From contig NC_134848.1 of NCBI RefSeq assembly GCF_965363235.1, positions 62,334,181-62,398,180 on the forward strand: a stretch of DNA of 64,000 bases. Reading direction: 5' to 3'. The DNA comes from Mytilus galloprovincialis. Its lineage: Eukaryota; Mollusca; Bivalvia; Mytilida; Mytilidae. Shown piece by piece: positions 49,410 through 61,844 of the stretch. The notes under the pieces were generated by a model. It was given only the letters and a program-made list of their open reading frames with translations. It was not told the DNA's origin and ran no database searches. The translations under genes were made by a program, and so were the position numbers. How positions within the stretch are numbered: position 1 is the stretch's first letter; every line of letters starts with the position of its first letter.

Positions 49410-49774
49410 CTAGCTATATGGCGCCAATTTGCCCCCCCAACCTGGGACATAGCAAATATTCATTCATTATATCTAAGACGATTCGTGACGTAGGACAGGT
49501 GTAAACAATTACAGCGGTGTTAAACGTTGTAATGGTACCATACCTTCACTCGTATCTGAACCAATAGTGTTATATCACAACATAGAAAGGCACTAGCTAT
49601 ATGGCGCCAATTTGTCCCCCTAACCTAGGACAAAGCAAATATTCATTCATTATATCTAAGACGATTCGTGACGTTGGACAGGTGTAAACAATTGCAGCGG
49701 TGTTAAACGTTGTAATGGTACCATACCTTCACTCGTATCTGAACCAATAGTGTTACATCACAACATAGAAAGGC
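49410..49774 (+). repeat. 183 bp tandem duplication
   Basis: CTAGCTATATGGCGCCAATT begins at 49410 and again at 49593. The two copies are nearly identical through CAACATAGAAAGGCA, which points to a recent event. Confidence 0.9.
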
Positions 49775-50423
49775 ACACCATAAAATATAAATTCAAACGG
49801 CTTAACTCAATCAAAAGACATATTAACACAAGTGAACAATGCATTCTGTGCGTCTGTCATACATGTGAGAGGATCAGCTGGCTATATAACCAGGTGCAAT
49901 CCACCATTTTCTACATAAGAAAATTCCTGTACCAAGTCAGGCATATGACTGTTGTTAAACATTCGTTTGAGGTTTTGATTTTGCCTGACAGATGCCCACA
50001 GCCAGAACTTTAATTCAGTGGTTGTCGTAATTTGCTATCTGTTATATTGGTTTTTTTTTTATTGTTGTTGGAATTATATGTAAAAGTGGACTTTGTGTCT
50101 TTTTGTCCTACCCTAAATTGCTATAGGCGTCACGAATATATGTCCATTCTATTCTAAAACCCGTGTCCTTAACTTCAGGTTATACACTGATGTGTATTGT
50201 GTCACATATATAGGAACAAATTCACCTAGTTGTGTGTATTTCAGTGCTGCCCTGCTCCTTTTTATAAGGAAAGTTTATAATAAATAAAAAAAAGTATGAA
50301 CAAAACAATTAACACCCAACGCAAGTTAAAAAAAAAAGAAGTCCAATAAATCTGACTCAATCAACGTTCGATCATATCAACCAACGGAACTAACGAAAAC
50401 CAACCGTCATATTCCTAAACAAT

Positions 50424-50525
50424 CGGCAATCATCGGGTGAATCCACTACTCTAGATGAAGGTACGGAATTGACCGAGTTGTGACGAATGAAGGTTCGGAA
50501 TCGACCGAGTTGTGACGAATTATTC
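50424..50525 (+). repeat. Family G fragment with inner duplication
   Basis: The motif GGAATTGACCGAGTTGTGAC recurs about 35 bp later as GGAATCGACCGAGTTGTGAC. The first part (AATCGGCAATCATCGGGTGA) matches 19405 onward. Confidence 0.65.
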
Positions 50526-50907
50526 CAAACTTGTACAGGCATTTTTCAAAGAATCTGGTTCTCTTTAGAGAAACAATGGTTGGACAATTGCTTATAGTTC
50601 TTTGATATTGAAAAAGGTGGGAGCGGGATATTCTCGATGTGTTAAAGATTGTAAAGGGGTAGTTTCACATTAAAATATATATATATAAAGACTCATTGGG
50701 GGCCGTGGGCTTATTGCTGCTCTTTGGTCGGGTTGTTGTCTCTTTTACACATTTCCTGTTTCCATTCTTAATTTTAAAAGTGGGTGAGCAACCCAAACAT
50801 ACATTATTGGCTATAGTGGCAATGAGAGGTTGTGATTTTGTCTCTCTCCCAATTTCTATGAAATATAAATGAATTCACTAAACCATGTGTTTAACATCAT
50901 ATTCATT

Positions 50908-50970
50908 TCATGAATGTCTTTCAATTTTTATATCATCAGTCCATCTCATCGTCCTACGACTAGATCGTTC
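50908..50970 (-). pseudogene. LINE remnant (RWTDDIK motif)
   Basis: A minus-strand frame of 20 residues, ERSSRRTMRWTDDIKIERHS, ends in a stop. An R-rich stretch followed by RW-x-DDI-K is common near the C-terminus of LINE reverse transcriptase polyproteins. No more of the element was recognised beside it. Confidence 0.35.
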
Positions 50971-51774
50971 CCTGTAAAAAGACGAAAAAAAAAATTCATT
51001 TTTGAGATACAGTTGGTTGTACCCAATATTTAATATTTGCAATTATATTGGAATAAAATTTTAACAAACAAAAAATTGTGGAAGAATAAAATTCCATGAT
51101 AAAACATAATCGTTGTTTAATTTTACTTGAAAGAGGGGATGGTATACACAGAACAGCAGCCAGTATTTACATTTACATAAATTCATATTGATAAATAGGC
51201 TCAGGCAGTTGGTTTCGATTAATTGATAATTTTAAATTGATAAGGGTAAATAATTTTAAATTTGTATGTTTGGGGATTATTTTCTTTCTTTATAAAGGTA
51301 TCTCAAAACGTGCCGCTGATATGGGTCACTCTTTTACATGCCAAATATATCAATATGGTTTTAATTTCAAGGAGGACATATAACACTGCGTAGAAATATA
51401 TATGTCAATGGGTCGTGCATAGTCATCTTATGGTAAGTAGTCAGTCAAAAAACTAAGCACTTATTTTTTTATATAGTTATTGTGAATAATTCATGTCGTT
51501 TACATTTTATTAAGATGTTAGTTGTAAGGTTGATAGCTGGGAAATATATATGAATGAGGGGGAGGTTCCTATGCAAGATAATTATGTATAATTGGTAGGG
51601 ATGATATAATAATTCAAAACAGGAATTGTGTGCAATTGCTTTTAAATAAAAACCAGACGTCCCTACTTAAAAAAACAACATAAAATATGAAACCAAAATT
51701 AACGTTGATTTGATATTGCGAAATGTTAAACTTGTATTTATCAGGATCACTAAGACCGTAAATTGTGAATTGAT

Positions 51775-52030
51775 TTTGATTTTTGGTTTTTTAACGCCAC
51801 TTTTAAGCACCGCATTTAGGCTATTTTGTAGAGGTCAGTTTTTTATTGGTGAAGGAAGCCGGAGTGCCCGGAGAAAACCACCGACCTTCGATAGGAAAAC
51901 TGACAATCCTAGTCTATTAATATTGGTGTCGAGTGCACCCGCACGAGCGGGGTTCGAACTCACAACCTCAGTGGTGACTGACTAGTGATTACAGTAGTTA
52001 CTACTTGGACCACTCGGCCACCGAGGCCCC
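51775..52030 (-). mobile_element. tRNA-headed SINE, about 255 bp
   Basis: Read on the minus strand, the head CCTCGGTGGCCGAGTGGTCC is an A box and GAGTTCGAACCCC a B box. The body carries TCTCCGGGCACTCCGGCTTC and ends near GTGCTTAAAAGTGGCGTTAA. It is the same family as 28376-28666 but has a single B-box segment. Confidence 0.75.
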
Positions 52031-52189
52031 TCTGTAAATTGTGAGGACCAATGCTGTATAAGATACTCTTTAAGTAAAGGGAGCTAACTGACCAACACTG
52101 GAGTAAAAACAGCCATACTGATTTATTTTTAACTTTTCTTGCGGGAATTAGAGCCTTTGTTTCTAAATAATTTCTTAACGTAATTAGTT

Positions 52190-52350
52190 ACCAAAGGTAC
52201 CAGGCTTACAATTTAATACGCCAGACGCACGTTTCGTCTTCATAAGACTCATGAGTGACGCTCAGATAAAAAAAAGGTTAGAAAGCTAAACAAGTACAAA
52301 ATTAAAGAGCATTTATGACCCAAAATTCCAAAAAATTGTGCCAAATACGG
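52190..52350 (+). repeat. Family C dispersed repeat
   Basis: It starts GGTACCAGGCTTACAATTTA and includes ACGCCAGACGCACGTTTCGT and AAGAGCATTTATGACC. The G-run TIR element starts directly after it. Confidence 0.75.
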
Positions 52351-52353
52351 CTA

Positions 52354-53658
52354 AGGGGACGACCATTTGATATTCTGGGGGGGCCAGGAGGATTTGTTTT
52401 TGATCGGTTATTTATTTTCGTAAACTAAGAGGACAGATTATTCATTTTCTGCACTATTGAAACAAGATTTTTCATTTTCATTAAAGCAAGGGACTGATTA
52501 TTCATTTTCACAACTATATTTATGATATTCGAAAACATACAATTTTTAAATGATTTGTTTATTATAACTAATACATGTATAGTAAAGTCATTATGTACCA
52601 TTTAATCAGAATTAATCATAATCCTCTGCAGAAAGGAATCTCTTTATATTCCCAACTGCATATACATGCATTGCATACATACATATTATTAAAGTTTGGT
52701 TGTAACTAGCCTCTTTTAAAAGGATTGGCAAACAGATTTCGCCGAGCGGAGCGAGGCAAAAATTTTTTTGAAGGGTTTTGGAGCCACTGCAGGCCCAAGA
52801 AGCTATAGAACAAATGATGCAAAATCATGCTTTCTGGGTGTTCCGAAGACCCTTTTATAATCTGAAAATGCAAGTTTTGTTTTAATAATTTTTTGACAAT
52901 ATTTTGGTCTCAAAGCACAATGTATAAATTCAGTGTAAGACTTAAGTTTCTAAGGACAACATCAAAAGACCAATGTGCATGATAAAGCAAAAATGTAATT
53001 CACATAGTTAAGTCTGTGGCTGCTGTTTTTTTAAACTCATGATCAAGTTCATAACAAAATTACTAGATTACAAAAGGAATGCAACACTAACAGAATACAG
53101 AAGGGCAATCAATGAACAAAAGACAAATAAATAAGAAACATTGATCCCAAAAAATCAGGGCTACGTCTGAGGGAAAACAGAACTTGCTTCTTGCAAGGCA
53201 CTCGCTGTGAACACAATTTGATATGGAGACAATCATTTGGTTTTGAAATTTCCTACACGAGGCATTTGCCTCAATGTAGTTACGGCCCTGTAATAGAATA
53301 AAAGTGAGGTAAGGTTTCTGAGACAATATATACCTCAAGATAAATGAAACCAATTTTCAGACATTTCAAGTATATTTAAATAATATTTATACTTTTATTA
53401 TTAAAAAAATTGGGAAGAGTTTCCCGATTTTTTTGGGGAAAAAGATGAATTTATGAAGAATCTGGTGCCATCTCATACTTTCGATTAGACCTGCTGAGTT
53501 ATTTATTTTCAAGACATTGCAAGTCAGGTAATTTATTTTCAAACTACCACAGAACAAACCATTTATTTTTGTGATTATCAAGGCCAAGTTATCTATTTTC
53601 AAAATCCTCCTGCCCCCCCCCCCCCCCCCCCCCCCAGAATATCAAATGGTCGTCCCCT
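52354..53658. mobile_element. 1.3 kb TIR element with G/C runs
   Basis: Inverted ends AGGGGACGACCATTTGATAT (52354) and ATATCAAATGGTCGTCCCCT (to 53658) continue into a G-run on the left and 23 C (53613-53635) on the right. The symmetry extends inward to an AGGAGGATTT motif and repeated TTATTCATTTTC-type stretches. No transposase was recognised. It shares its inner TIR sequence with 20907-21098. Confidence 0.8.
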
Positions 53659-53659
53659 A

Positions 53660-53946
53660 ATCCCGCCGCATTTTTGCTCTTGTCCCAAGTCAGGAGCCTC
53701 TGGCCTTTGTTAGTCTTGTATGAATTTTAATTTTAGTTTCTTGTGTATAATTCGGAGTTTAGTATGACGTCCACTATCACTGAACTAATATATATATATG
53801 TTTGTTTAGGGGCCAGCTAAAGGACGCCTCCGGGTGCGGGAGTTTCTCGCTGCATTGAAGACATATTGGTGACCTTCTACTGTTGTCTGTTCTATAGTCG
53901 GTTTGTTGTCTCTTTGACACATTCCCTATTTCCTTTCTCAATTTTA
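53660..53946 (+). repeat. Family A retroelement 3' tail copy
   Basis: It matches 16580-16858 from CCCGCCGCATTTTTGC to TCTCAATTTTA and starts directly at the end of the TIR element. It is a fossil without coding content. Confidence 0.8.
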
Positions 53947-53989
53947 AGGTTATAATATCTTGGGATAAGAAAATAAGTTATCCACTTAC

Positions 53990-56900
53990 TATTAGACATT
54001 AATATATTTGCATGAGCCGATACTGTTCCATAAGGATTTGTAGCTGTACATTTAAGTATTCCAGAATCACGGATGTGAGTAAGCTGAATTCTCCCGCCAT
54101 CTGAGCTGGTCACGTGAGACGGCATGGTGTGGCTATCACGGCTACTAGTATGCAGATACTTGAAAAAGAAAATATTTTGTTTGTGAAAACAAGTATAATC
54201 CTAAAAATACTGAACTCCGAGGAAAATTCAAAACGGAAAGTACCTATAAATCAAATGGCATATCAAAAGCTAAAACACATCAAACGATTCGAAAACAATT
54301 GTCATATTCCTGACTTTGTTTATGTGATACATATTTGTTTTTCGTTCATTTTTTCCTATAAAAAAATAAGGCCGTTAGTTTTCTCGTTTGAATTGTTTTA
54401 CATTGTCATATCGGGGCCCTTTATAGCTGACTATGCAGTATGGGCTATGCTCATTGTTGAAGGCCGTACGGTGACCTACAGTTGTTAATGTCTGTGTCAT
54501 TTTGGTCTCTTGTGGACAGTTGTCTCATTGGCAATCATACCACATCTTCTTTTTTATATTTGGTACAGACATTTTCTTAGGTACATTTATTAAAATGATT
54601 GCACCCAAAGAGCTTTTTTTGGTGACCTTCACCGAAAACGCTTATACTTAAAAAAAAATTAAGCTAGGTATGGTCAATATGTATAAATGTTAGAAGCTGT
54701 ATTACCGAAAAAAGACACACGGAAAGAATAGAAGACAGAGAAAAATTAAATTAGGATGAGAAAGTTGTCATTTAAGTTTATAAATAATTTCTTTATTTAT
54801 CAACAAATTCTGATTTATCAAAATTATTTTAAAAATAATGACAGTACTGAAGCACTGTCTACTCAGGTGATAATACCTCAGGTGATAATACCTCAGGTGA
54901 TAATACCTGAAAATTAGTTTTGGGATTTTAACCGATCTATAAACATGACAAATACACGCACATAAACAAGTGCAAAATAAATTCCTTATCGTTTGATATA
55001 AATATATCTCTTCAATGAATACTGATAAAAATATTTTTGTTAATTAATAATATCAAAATGTATATATATATATTGTAGTATATAGATATATATAAGTAAA
55101 AAAATCATTGATTATATCAATGCACACGTACCGATAGTCTGGGAACCTGACACTATATATCAATGTCGTAAGCCGACTTCCGGTTCGAATATATATATAA
55201 TTTGCGGGAAAATATGAATGGTTACTCGTATCCAAACTTTTACAAAAAAAAACAACAGAAAAAGTGTCCGCCATGCACTTGCATTGCACTATTATAAGAA
55301 GAATATAAGAATAGAATAATATACAAATGGATAGAAATCATATATACACGTAACTGTTATTTTAATATAATATATAACAACAAATCAGTGTATATTGATT
55401 TGTATCACTACAACATAATAATTAGTACGGGAAAGTTGAATTTCCTGTCATTTATTCGTCATCCAAACACGAAGTTGTCTCAGATTTTTCTCCCTCTGTA
55501 CATTAATGAGGGGCGTAATAGTGATAGTGCACTGAAGAACGCGAAATAAAGTTGCCATTTCACAATGAACGAACAATTAAAAATGTCTTGCACGTTGATC
55601 TTTTTACCGACTTCTTGAAACACTGTGAATAACCAACCTTTTTCACGGCTGCACGTGAAAAAAAATTGGTAAAACACTTTGCCTGAAAATAACCGATTAC
55701 CACACTCATTAATCTCAGTTTCAGGTAAAGAGATATGTGAATTTTTTTTTCCGCGACAAGTGCTTTTGACCATCCACAAGAACTTGTGGTCATCCGATGT
55801 TCAGTATTTCAGTACTTTGTTTTTACTTACTGGGGTTTAAGACCAGGCAATGGTTGGTTGGGGATTTCCAGTAGCCTTCCTTACATACATAGGTTTACTT
55901 ACTGAGGTGTAAGACCAGGTAATGGTCGGCTGCGGATTTCTAGTAGCCGTCCTTACATACATAGGTTTACTTACTGAGGTGTAAGACCAGGTAATGGTTG
56001 GTTGAGGATTTCTAGTAGCCGTCCTTACATACATAGGTTTACTTACTGAGGTGTAAGACCAGGTAATGGTTGGTTGAAGATGTCCAGTAGCCGTCCTTAC
56101 ATACATAGTTTGTTTTACTTACTGAGGTGTAAGACCAGGTAATGGTCGGCTGCGGATTTCTAGTAGCCGTCCTTACATGCATAGTTTGTTTACATACTTA
56201 GGTGTAAGACCAGGTAATGGTCGGTTGAGGATTTCTAGTAGCCGTCCTTACATACATAGTTTGTTTACTTACTGAGGTGTAAGACCAGGTAATGGTCGGC
56301 TGCGGATTTCTAGTAGCCGTCCTTACATACATAGTTTGTTTACTTACTGATGTTTAAGACCAGGTAATGGTTGGCTGGGAATTTCCAGGAGCCGTCCTTA
56401 CATACATAGTTTTACTTACTGAGGTGTAAGACCAGGTAATGGTTGGCTGATGATTTGAAGTAGCCGTCCTTGCATACATAGTATGTTTACTTACTGAGGT
56501 GTAAGACCAGGTCATGGCTGGCTGAGGATTTCTAGTAGCCGTCCTTACATACATAGTTTGTTTACTGACTGAGGTGTAAGACCAGGTAATGGTTGGCTGG
56601 GAATTTCTATCAGCCGTCCGTACATACATAGTTTGTTTACTTACTGAGGTGTAAGACCAGGTAATGGTCGGCTGAGTATTTCTAGTAGCCGTCCTTACAT
56701 ACATATTTTAACTTACTGAGGTGTAAGACCACATTATGGTTGGCTGGGAGTTTCCAGGAGCCGTCCTTACATACATAGTTTTACTTACCGAGGCGTAAGA
56801 CCAGGTTATGGTCGGCTAAAGATTTAAAGTAGCCGTCCTTGTATACATAGTATGTTTACTTACTGAGGTGTTAGACCAGGTCATGGCTGGCTGAGGATTT

Positions 56901-59900
56901 CTAGTAGCCATCCTTACATACATAGTTTGTTTACTTACTGAGGTGTAAGACCAGGTAATGGTCGGCTGAGGATTTCTAGTAGCCGTCCTTACATACATAT
57001 TTTTACTTACTGAGGTGTAAGACCGGGTAATGGTCGGCTGAAGATTTAAAGTAGCCGTCCTTGTATACATAGTTTGTTTACTTACTGAGGTGTAAGACCA
57101 GGTCATGGCTGGCTGAGGATTTCTAGTAGCCATCCTTACATACATAGTTTGTTTACTTACTGAGGTGTAAGACCAGGTAATGGTCTGCTGAGGATTTCTA
57201 GTAGCCGTCCTTACATACATAGTTTACTTACTGAGGTGTAAGACCAGGTAATGGTTGGTTGGGGAATTCCAGTAGAATTCCTTACATACATAGTTTGTTT
57301 ACTTACTGATGTTTAAGACCAGGTAATGCTTGGCTTAGGATTTCTAGTAGTCGTTCTAACATACATAGTTTGTTTACCTACTGAGGTGTAAGACTAGGTA
57401 ATGGTTGACTGAGGATTTCCAGTAGCCGTCCTTGTATACATAGTTTGTTTACTTACTAAGGTGGAAGACCAGGTAAGGGTTGGCTGAGGATTTGTAGTAG
57501 CCGTCCTTACATGCATAGTTTGTTTACTTACTGAGGTGCAAGACCAGGTAATGGTCTGCTGAGGATTTCTAGTAGCCGTCCTTACATACATAGTTTTACC
57601 TACTGAGGTGTAAGACCAGGTAATGGTTGGCTGGGAATTTCCAGTAGCCGTCCTTACATACATAGTTTTACTTACTGAGGTGTTAGACCAGGTAATTGTT
57701 GGTTTGGGATTTCCAGTAGACTTCCTTAAATACATAGTTTGTTTACTTACTGAGGTGTAAGACCAGCTAATGGTTGGCTGAGGATTTCTAGGAGCCGTCC
57801 TTACATACATAGTTTGTTTACTTACTGAGGTGTAAGACCAGGTAATGGTTGGCTGAGGATTTCCAGTAGCTTCACACAGGAAGCTTTGTATTTCTCCTGA
57901 ATGTTTAACTGCAGATGAAGGTGGAACAGTGATCTGTGGTGCATCTAAAGGTTAGCAATAAGATACTGTATTACATATGTTTTGTTCAGGCTACTGTCTA
58001 ATAATTACATTGCATATATATTTTTTTAGGATACGTTGTTTTGATTGGCTAACAGCAACCTTGCGTCCTTCTGAAATTAACATTCGTTACACCTCAATAA
58101 AATTAAAAAAGGAAGAATTCAATTCTTAAATGCATAACAATTAATAAATTAATGAGAAATCCTGTTACAATATATCTCTTGATATTATTGAACCAGATTA
58201 ACCTATTCATCAGTTTGATTTCTTCATCCCAAACTATTTTTCTTTCACTAATAAAAAGCAGATGTGACATCATTGCCAATGAGAAATCTTACCCAAAACA
58301 AATTACGCAGGAATTAACAATTATAGGTCACCGTACGTCCTTTAATAATGGAGAACGCCTATTCCGCATAATCAGTTAACTTAATTTTTAATTAATAGAG
58401 CTTAACATATTTGCAGTGTAAAAAGGGTCCTTCATTTATTTAATCCTTTGATATTTGAGACCATTTCTTTCTGTTCTTTATATTTGAGGTTCTATATCAT
58501 CTATTATTTATATTTCAGCATCCCACTATTTTCTAGCCTTTATTTTATTTGTCCATTTTATTAACCTCTTTATTTGTTTTGCCCATTATTGTCACATCTG
58601 TAAACCCCACCCAGATTCCCATGAAAAAGTTAGGAACCCTCACCTCCTGTTACAGATACCACTGTGTTTGCTTGGGTTTGTCCAGCATCATTAATGGCAA
58701 TACACAAATACAACGCATTATCATCAAAAGTGGCGTTTGAAATCTGAAGAGTTTTTTGATGAATTGTTTTCTGTAAACATGGTAAATTTGTTATAAAACA
58801 ATTAAAATTACATTAGACTGCTAGTACTCTCATATCTATAATGAGTGTTTTATTTGTTGTAGTAATGTGGGGTGGATAAATACCCGGCCACGTCCGTGCT
58901 ATGGTTTTGTTTGATACTTTTTTGCTTCGAATCGATCAGATGACATAATTATTTTTCAAATGATTTTCAAAGTTCTTTCTTATATATTGTATTGTTGCAT
59001 CACTGTACTTGATTATGGTAAGGTTGAGTGCTGCCAACATGTTTAAAATCGTTATGTGCTTGTCCCAAGTCAAGAGCCTGTAGTTAAGGGATTAACCTTG
59101 GTTCATGTCTGTCATGTTTGTCAATCATACCAAATCTTCTTATTTTTATTCAAGCATTAAATATTAAACTGTTATGTTCATTTGTTTAGTCCTATAATAC
59201 ATGTATTCACTTGTTCTCATCTATATTCTGTATTTTTACTCTACATTTAACTTGTACAATGTTGTATTACGATATTTTGTTTTGTCGCAAAAAGTAAAGA
59301 AATAGAAAAACATAAAATTAAAAAATCATTGTGATCAATTTGAAAGAAACTCTATTATGAAAAAAACTGTTTTATGGTAAAAAGTTTAAAAGACATACTT
59401 TAACAGAAATAAACCAGGCACTCAACCCTCATCTCATACGCAGATGTTATTAAGGAATATTTTTGGTGTGAATATATAATGTATTAAGTTTAGGGAGTAC
59501 ACTTTATAGAAAGATGCACAGACTGATAATTTCTTTTGGGAATATTAATGAAACACATGCAGGGTTTATTCACGACAGCTTTGGAAATCATTTTTTGCGC
59601 TGTTTTAGAGAGTTAAGTGAGACCAGAACATATACATGTAAACATATATTTTACATACGTGATGTGCGTGCCACGTTATTTGTGGCTCCGGATATCCGGT
59701 TGCATTGCAGTTCAATGTAACAGATGATCCATATCTAACTTCGACTATTTGTGTTGAACTGATCACTGGAGGTATATGTGGACGCAATGTAGTTGGTTTT
59801 ACTACAAATCAGTAATGTCATGTTGATGAGAGATGCTTAATCTAAACGTCAATGAGTTATTGATAAATTTGCAATAAATAAACATGTAAGGGGTTAATGT

Positions 59901-61844
59901 TTCAATAAAAATGCAAGGTTGTCTGATGCCACCAAAACGACAGTCAAAAAATAAAGGCAGAAGGGATCCGTTTACGCACAAATGTCTTAACAGCATGTTT
60001 TTAAGTGGTAGTTTTTACAATAATATTTAACATGTTAAATTCAAATACATGTACTTGTATATTTAATGAGCATGGATATGTATAGCAACGAAAAGTTAAT
60101 TGTACCTTTCAAAAGTTATTTGTGGTTGTAATTTGTAATAATTCTCTAATCTTACTGAAACCTGACAGGAATTTAATTTTACTGGCATCACAACTCGTGC
60201 CAAGGTCTGTTTTGTTTACTTTGTTAATGTAATATTTATAACGTCTCTTTCGACGACATATCTTTAAGTTGACGCATGTAAAATGACAATTTACCAGAAG
60301 AGTAAGAATTCAAACCGATCCTTCAAATAATTTGTGTGAAACCATATGTATCTTCCCAGATTAGAGATTAAAAACGTTATTTAGGCAAAGCTTCGGCGAC
60401 AAAGCTGTACTTAACAATATTGGGGAGATGTCGGTACGCACATACAAGAGATATTCTAATGCAATTATTTTGTATCAATGGTTCTGATTGGATGACAGTT
60501 AGCGTAAAATTCTCTATCTCCTTGTCTGTAACTAAGGAAGCCGATATTTTGAATTGCTGAATGTATTGACATGTAATGTCTACAATAATTAGCCAAAAAA
60601 ACTCACATATTAGAATAGAGATAACTGTATTGTATTTGAAGCTTTTCGAACGTCCATCGGTGTGACTAGACAACTTTGTTCAGTTCCTTCATTGGCGTCA
60701 AAAAGGGTCAAATAATTAACAAGTCAGTAGCAATCCTGGTGAAAGGGGTAGAAAAATGTTTTTGTAACTTTACATTTCACTGAGGTATAGTGTAGATATG
60801 GTAAAGTTTTTACCTGTATGGTTTACTATGACGTGAACAAATTTGATATCAGTTCCAGCAGGATTCGTTGCCTTGCAGAAATAAGTGTTACTATCGTATA
60901 CACCAGCGTTATGAATTATTAGATACGGACCATGAATTTGGACATTGGATGGAAACTTGTGCTACAACGAAACGTAAATTATATATAAAAAAAGAAGATG
61001 TGGTATGATTGCCAATGAGACAACTCTCCACAAGATATCAAATGACCCAGAAATAAACAACTATTGGTCACTGTCTTCTTTTTCAAAGTTGAGCCTTTTA
61101 GTTTTAGTTCATTTTTATTATTATTACGAAATTTAAAAGGGATACAAACTTTAATAACAGCATAGATAAGTAGGAATGACAAACAATATTACATTGCTTG
61201 AAATGAATTACCCTGATTTCACAGTGAAATCAAAATCGATTATAACTCACTGACGTCGTACAATAATAGTATTTGTCAAGACGTGAATAATGTCGTATCA
61301 AAGCATTCCTTAATTAAATAAACTCATCATAGATACCAGGACTAAATTTGTATATACGTCAGACGCGCGTTTCGTCTACCAAAAAAAAAGTTAAAAAAGC
61401 AAAATAAAGTACAAAGTTGAAGAGCATTGAGATCCAAAATTCCTAAGTGTTGCCAAATACAGCTAAGGTAATCTATGCCTGAAGTTGAAAAGCCTTATTA
61501 TTTCAAAAAATTCAAAATTTTGTGTTCATTAACGTGTTGTTAGGTCACTCGTTGAATGTTGTTTTTTTCTATTAGAATAGTTCGATTATTTATTCTGTAA
61601 TTAATATTAGATAAGTGCCCATTGTTACACAATCACAATAATAAATTTACGTTAATAGAGTTTACAGTACATACATCGAAAGTGTCCCAGGTTACAGTAG
61701 GCGTGGGAAAGCCTTGTACTTGACAGGCTACAACTGATGATGACTTTCCTTCTGGTATGACTAACTTCTGTTGGAGGGTGATCAGGGGTGGAATCATAAA
61801 GACTGTTGTTGTTGCAAGAGTGGTCGCAGAAGCTGTTGTAGTTT
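53990..61844 (-). CDS. Immunoglobulin-superfamily protein, three I-set domains (partial)
   Basis: On the minus strand, six exons join in phase: 61675-61844, 60814-60961, 59659-59801, 58644-58770, 57826-57944 and 53990-54158. They form three Ig domains of 106, 90 and 96 residues, each split by a phase-0 intron and bounded by phase-1 introns. Domain 1 has a Thr-rich lead, then VVACQVQGFPTPTVTW and NTYFCKATNPAG. Domain 2 has VTLNCNATGYPEPQITW and ALYLCIAINDAG. Domain 3 has SFLCEATGNPQPTITW and GILKCTATNPYG. The cysteine pair, the Trp and the N-x-x-G end match I-set domains of adhesion, hemicentin-like or receptor proteins. The first exon found needs one base from an upstream exon and the last one ends in phase 1, so both ends are missing; no signal peptide, anchor or stop was found. 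It is either part of a longer gene or a partial copy. Confidence 0.8.
54205..54325 (+). repeat. Family F dispersed repeat
   Basis: It runs from CTGAACTCCGAGGAAAATTC to GTCATATTCCTGACTT, matching 26041-26160 and, in part, 62695-62765. A reverse relative is at 1080-1190. Confidence 0.65.
54340..54560 (-). repeat. Family B repeat, reverse copy
   Basis: The reverse complement matches 23313-23510, including TTCAACAATGAGCATAGCCC and ATGTGGTATGATTGCCAATG. It lies in the intron between the two exons of Ig domain 3. Confidence 0.8.
54864..54909 (+). repeat. 15 bp x 3 short tandem repeat
   Basis: AGGTGATAATACCTC occurs three times head to tail. Each unit is itself a near palindrome (AGGT...ACCT). Confidence 0.9.
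55830..57825 (-). repeat. Array of 27 exon-end plus splice-donor units
   Basis: About 27 units of 72 or 75 bp lie directly after (minus strand) the first exon of Ig domain 3. Each is a copy of the exon's last 45-50 bases (encoding NPQPTITWSYTS) plus the donor GTAAGTAAAC and a short piece of intron. Most units keep the GTAAGT (seen as ACTTAC on the plus strand). Unit lengths are multiples of three, so several units in a row read open as VSKQTMYVRTATRNPQPTIT and similar. None has a proper acceptor. The open frames reported at 55837-57810 are these units. Confidence 0.9.
58250..58375 (+). repeat. Family B repeat, partial
   Basis: A diverged copy with ATTGCCAATGAGAAATCTTA and TAGGTCACCGTACGTCCTTT lies in the intron between Ig domains 2 and 3. 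Confidence 0.65.
60990..61075 (+). repeat. Family B repeat head
   Basis: A short copy starting GAAGATGTGGTATGATTGCC lies in the intron between the two exons of Ig domain 1. Confidence 0.7.
61318..61462 (+). repeat. Family C dispersed repeat
   Basis: It starts AAACTCATCATAGATACCAG and includes CAGACGCGCGTTTCGTCTAC and GAAGAGCATTGAGATCC. It lies in the same intron of the Ig gene. Confidence 0.75.

Larger units (their letters stand above)
47310..53989. other. Repeat-rich stretch between convergent genes
   Basis: No gene with supported splice sites was found. The stretch holds the element at 47741-48538, family E (48655-48862), family B and its 183 bp duplication (49102-49774), a piece shared with 955-1130 (49845-50005), family G (50424-50525), a family A tail (50690-50777), a LINE scrap (50908-50970), a SINE (51775-52030), family C (52190-52350), a G-run TIR element (52354-53658) and a further family A tail (53660-53946). 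The 3' continuation of the Ig gene was sought here on the minus strand and not found. Confidence 0.6.

Noticed and set aside
50970-51000. Acceptor-like site before the RWTDDIK frame, as a further Ig-gene exon
   Set aside because: In the phase required after exon 53990-54158 it stops after eight codons, and the open frame resembles a LINE, not an Ig domain.
55837-57810. Open frames reading MYVRTATRNPQPTITW... as separate genes
   Set aside because: They are the intronic exon-end units of the Ig gene; the Met and flanks come from duplicated intron sequence.
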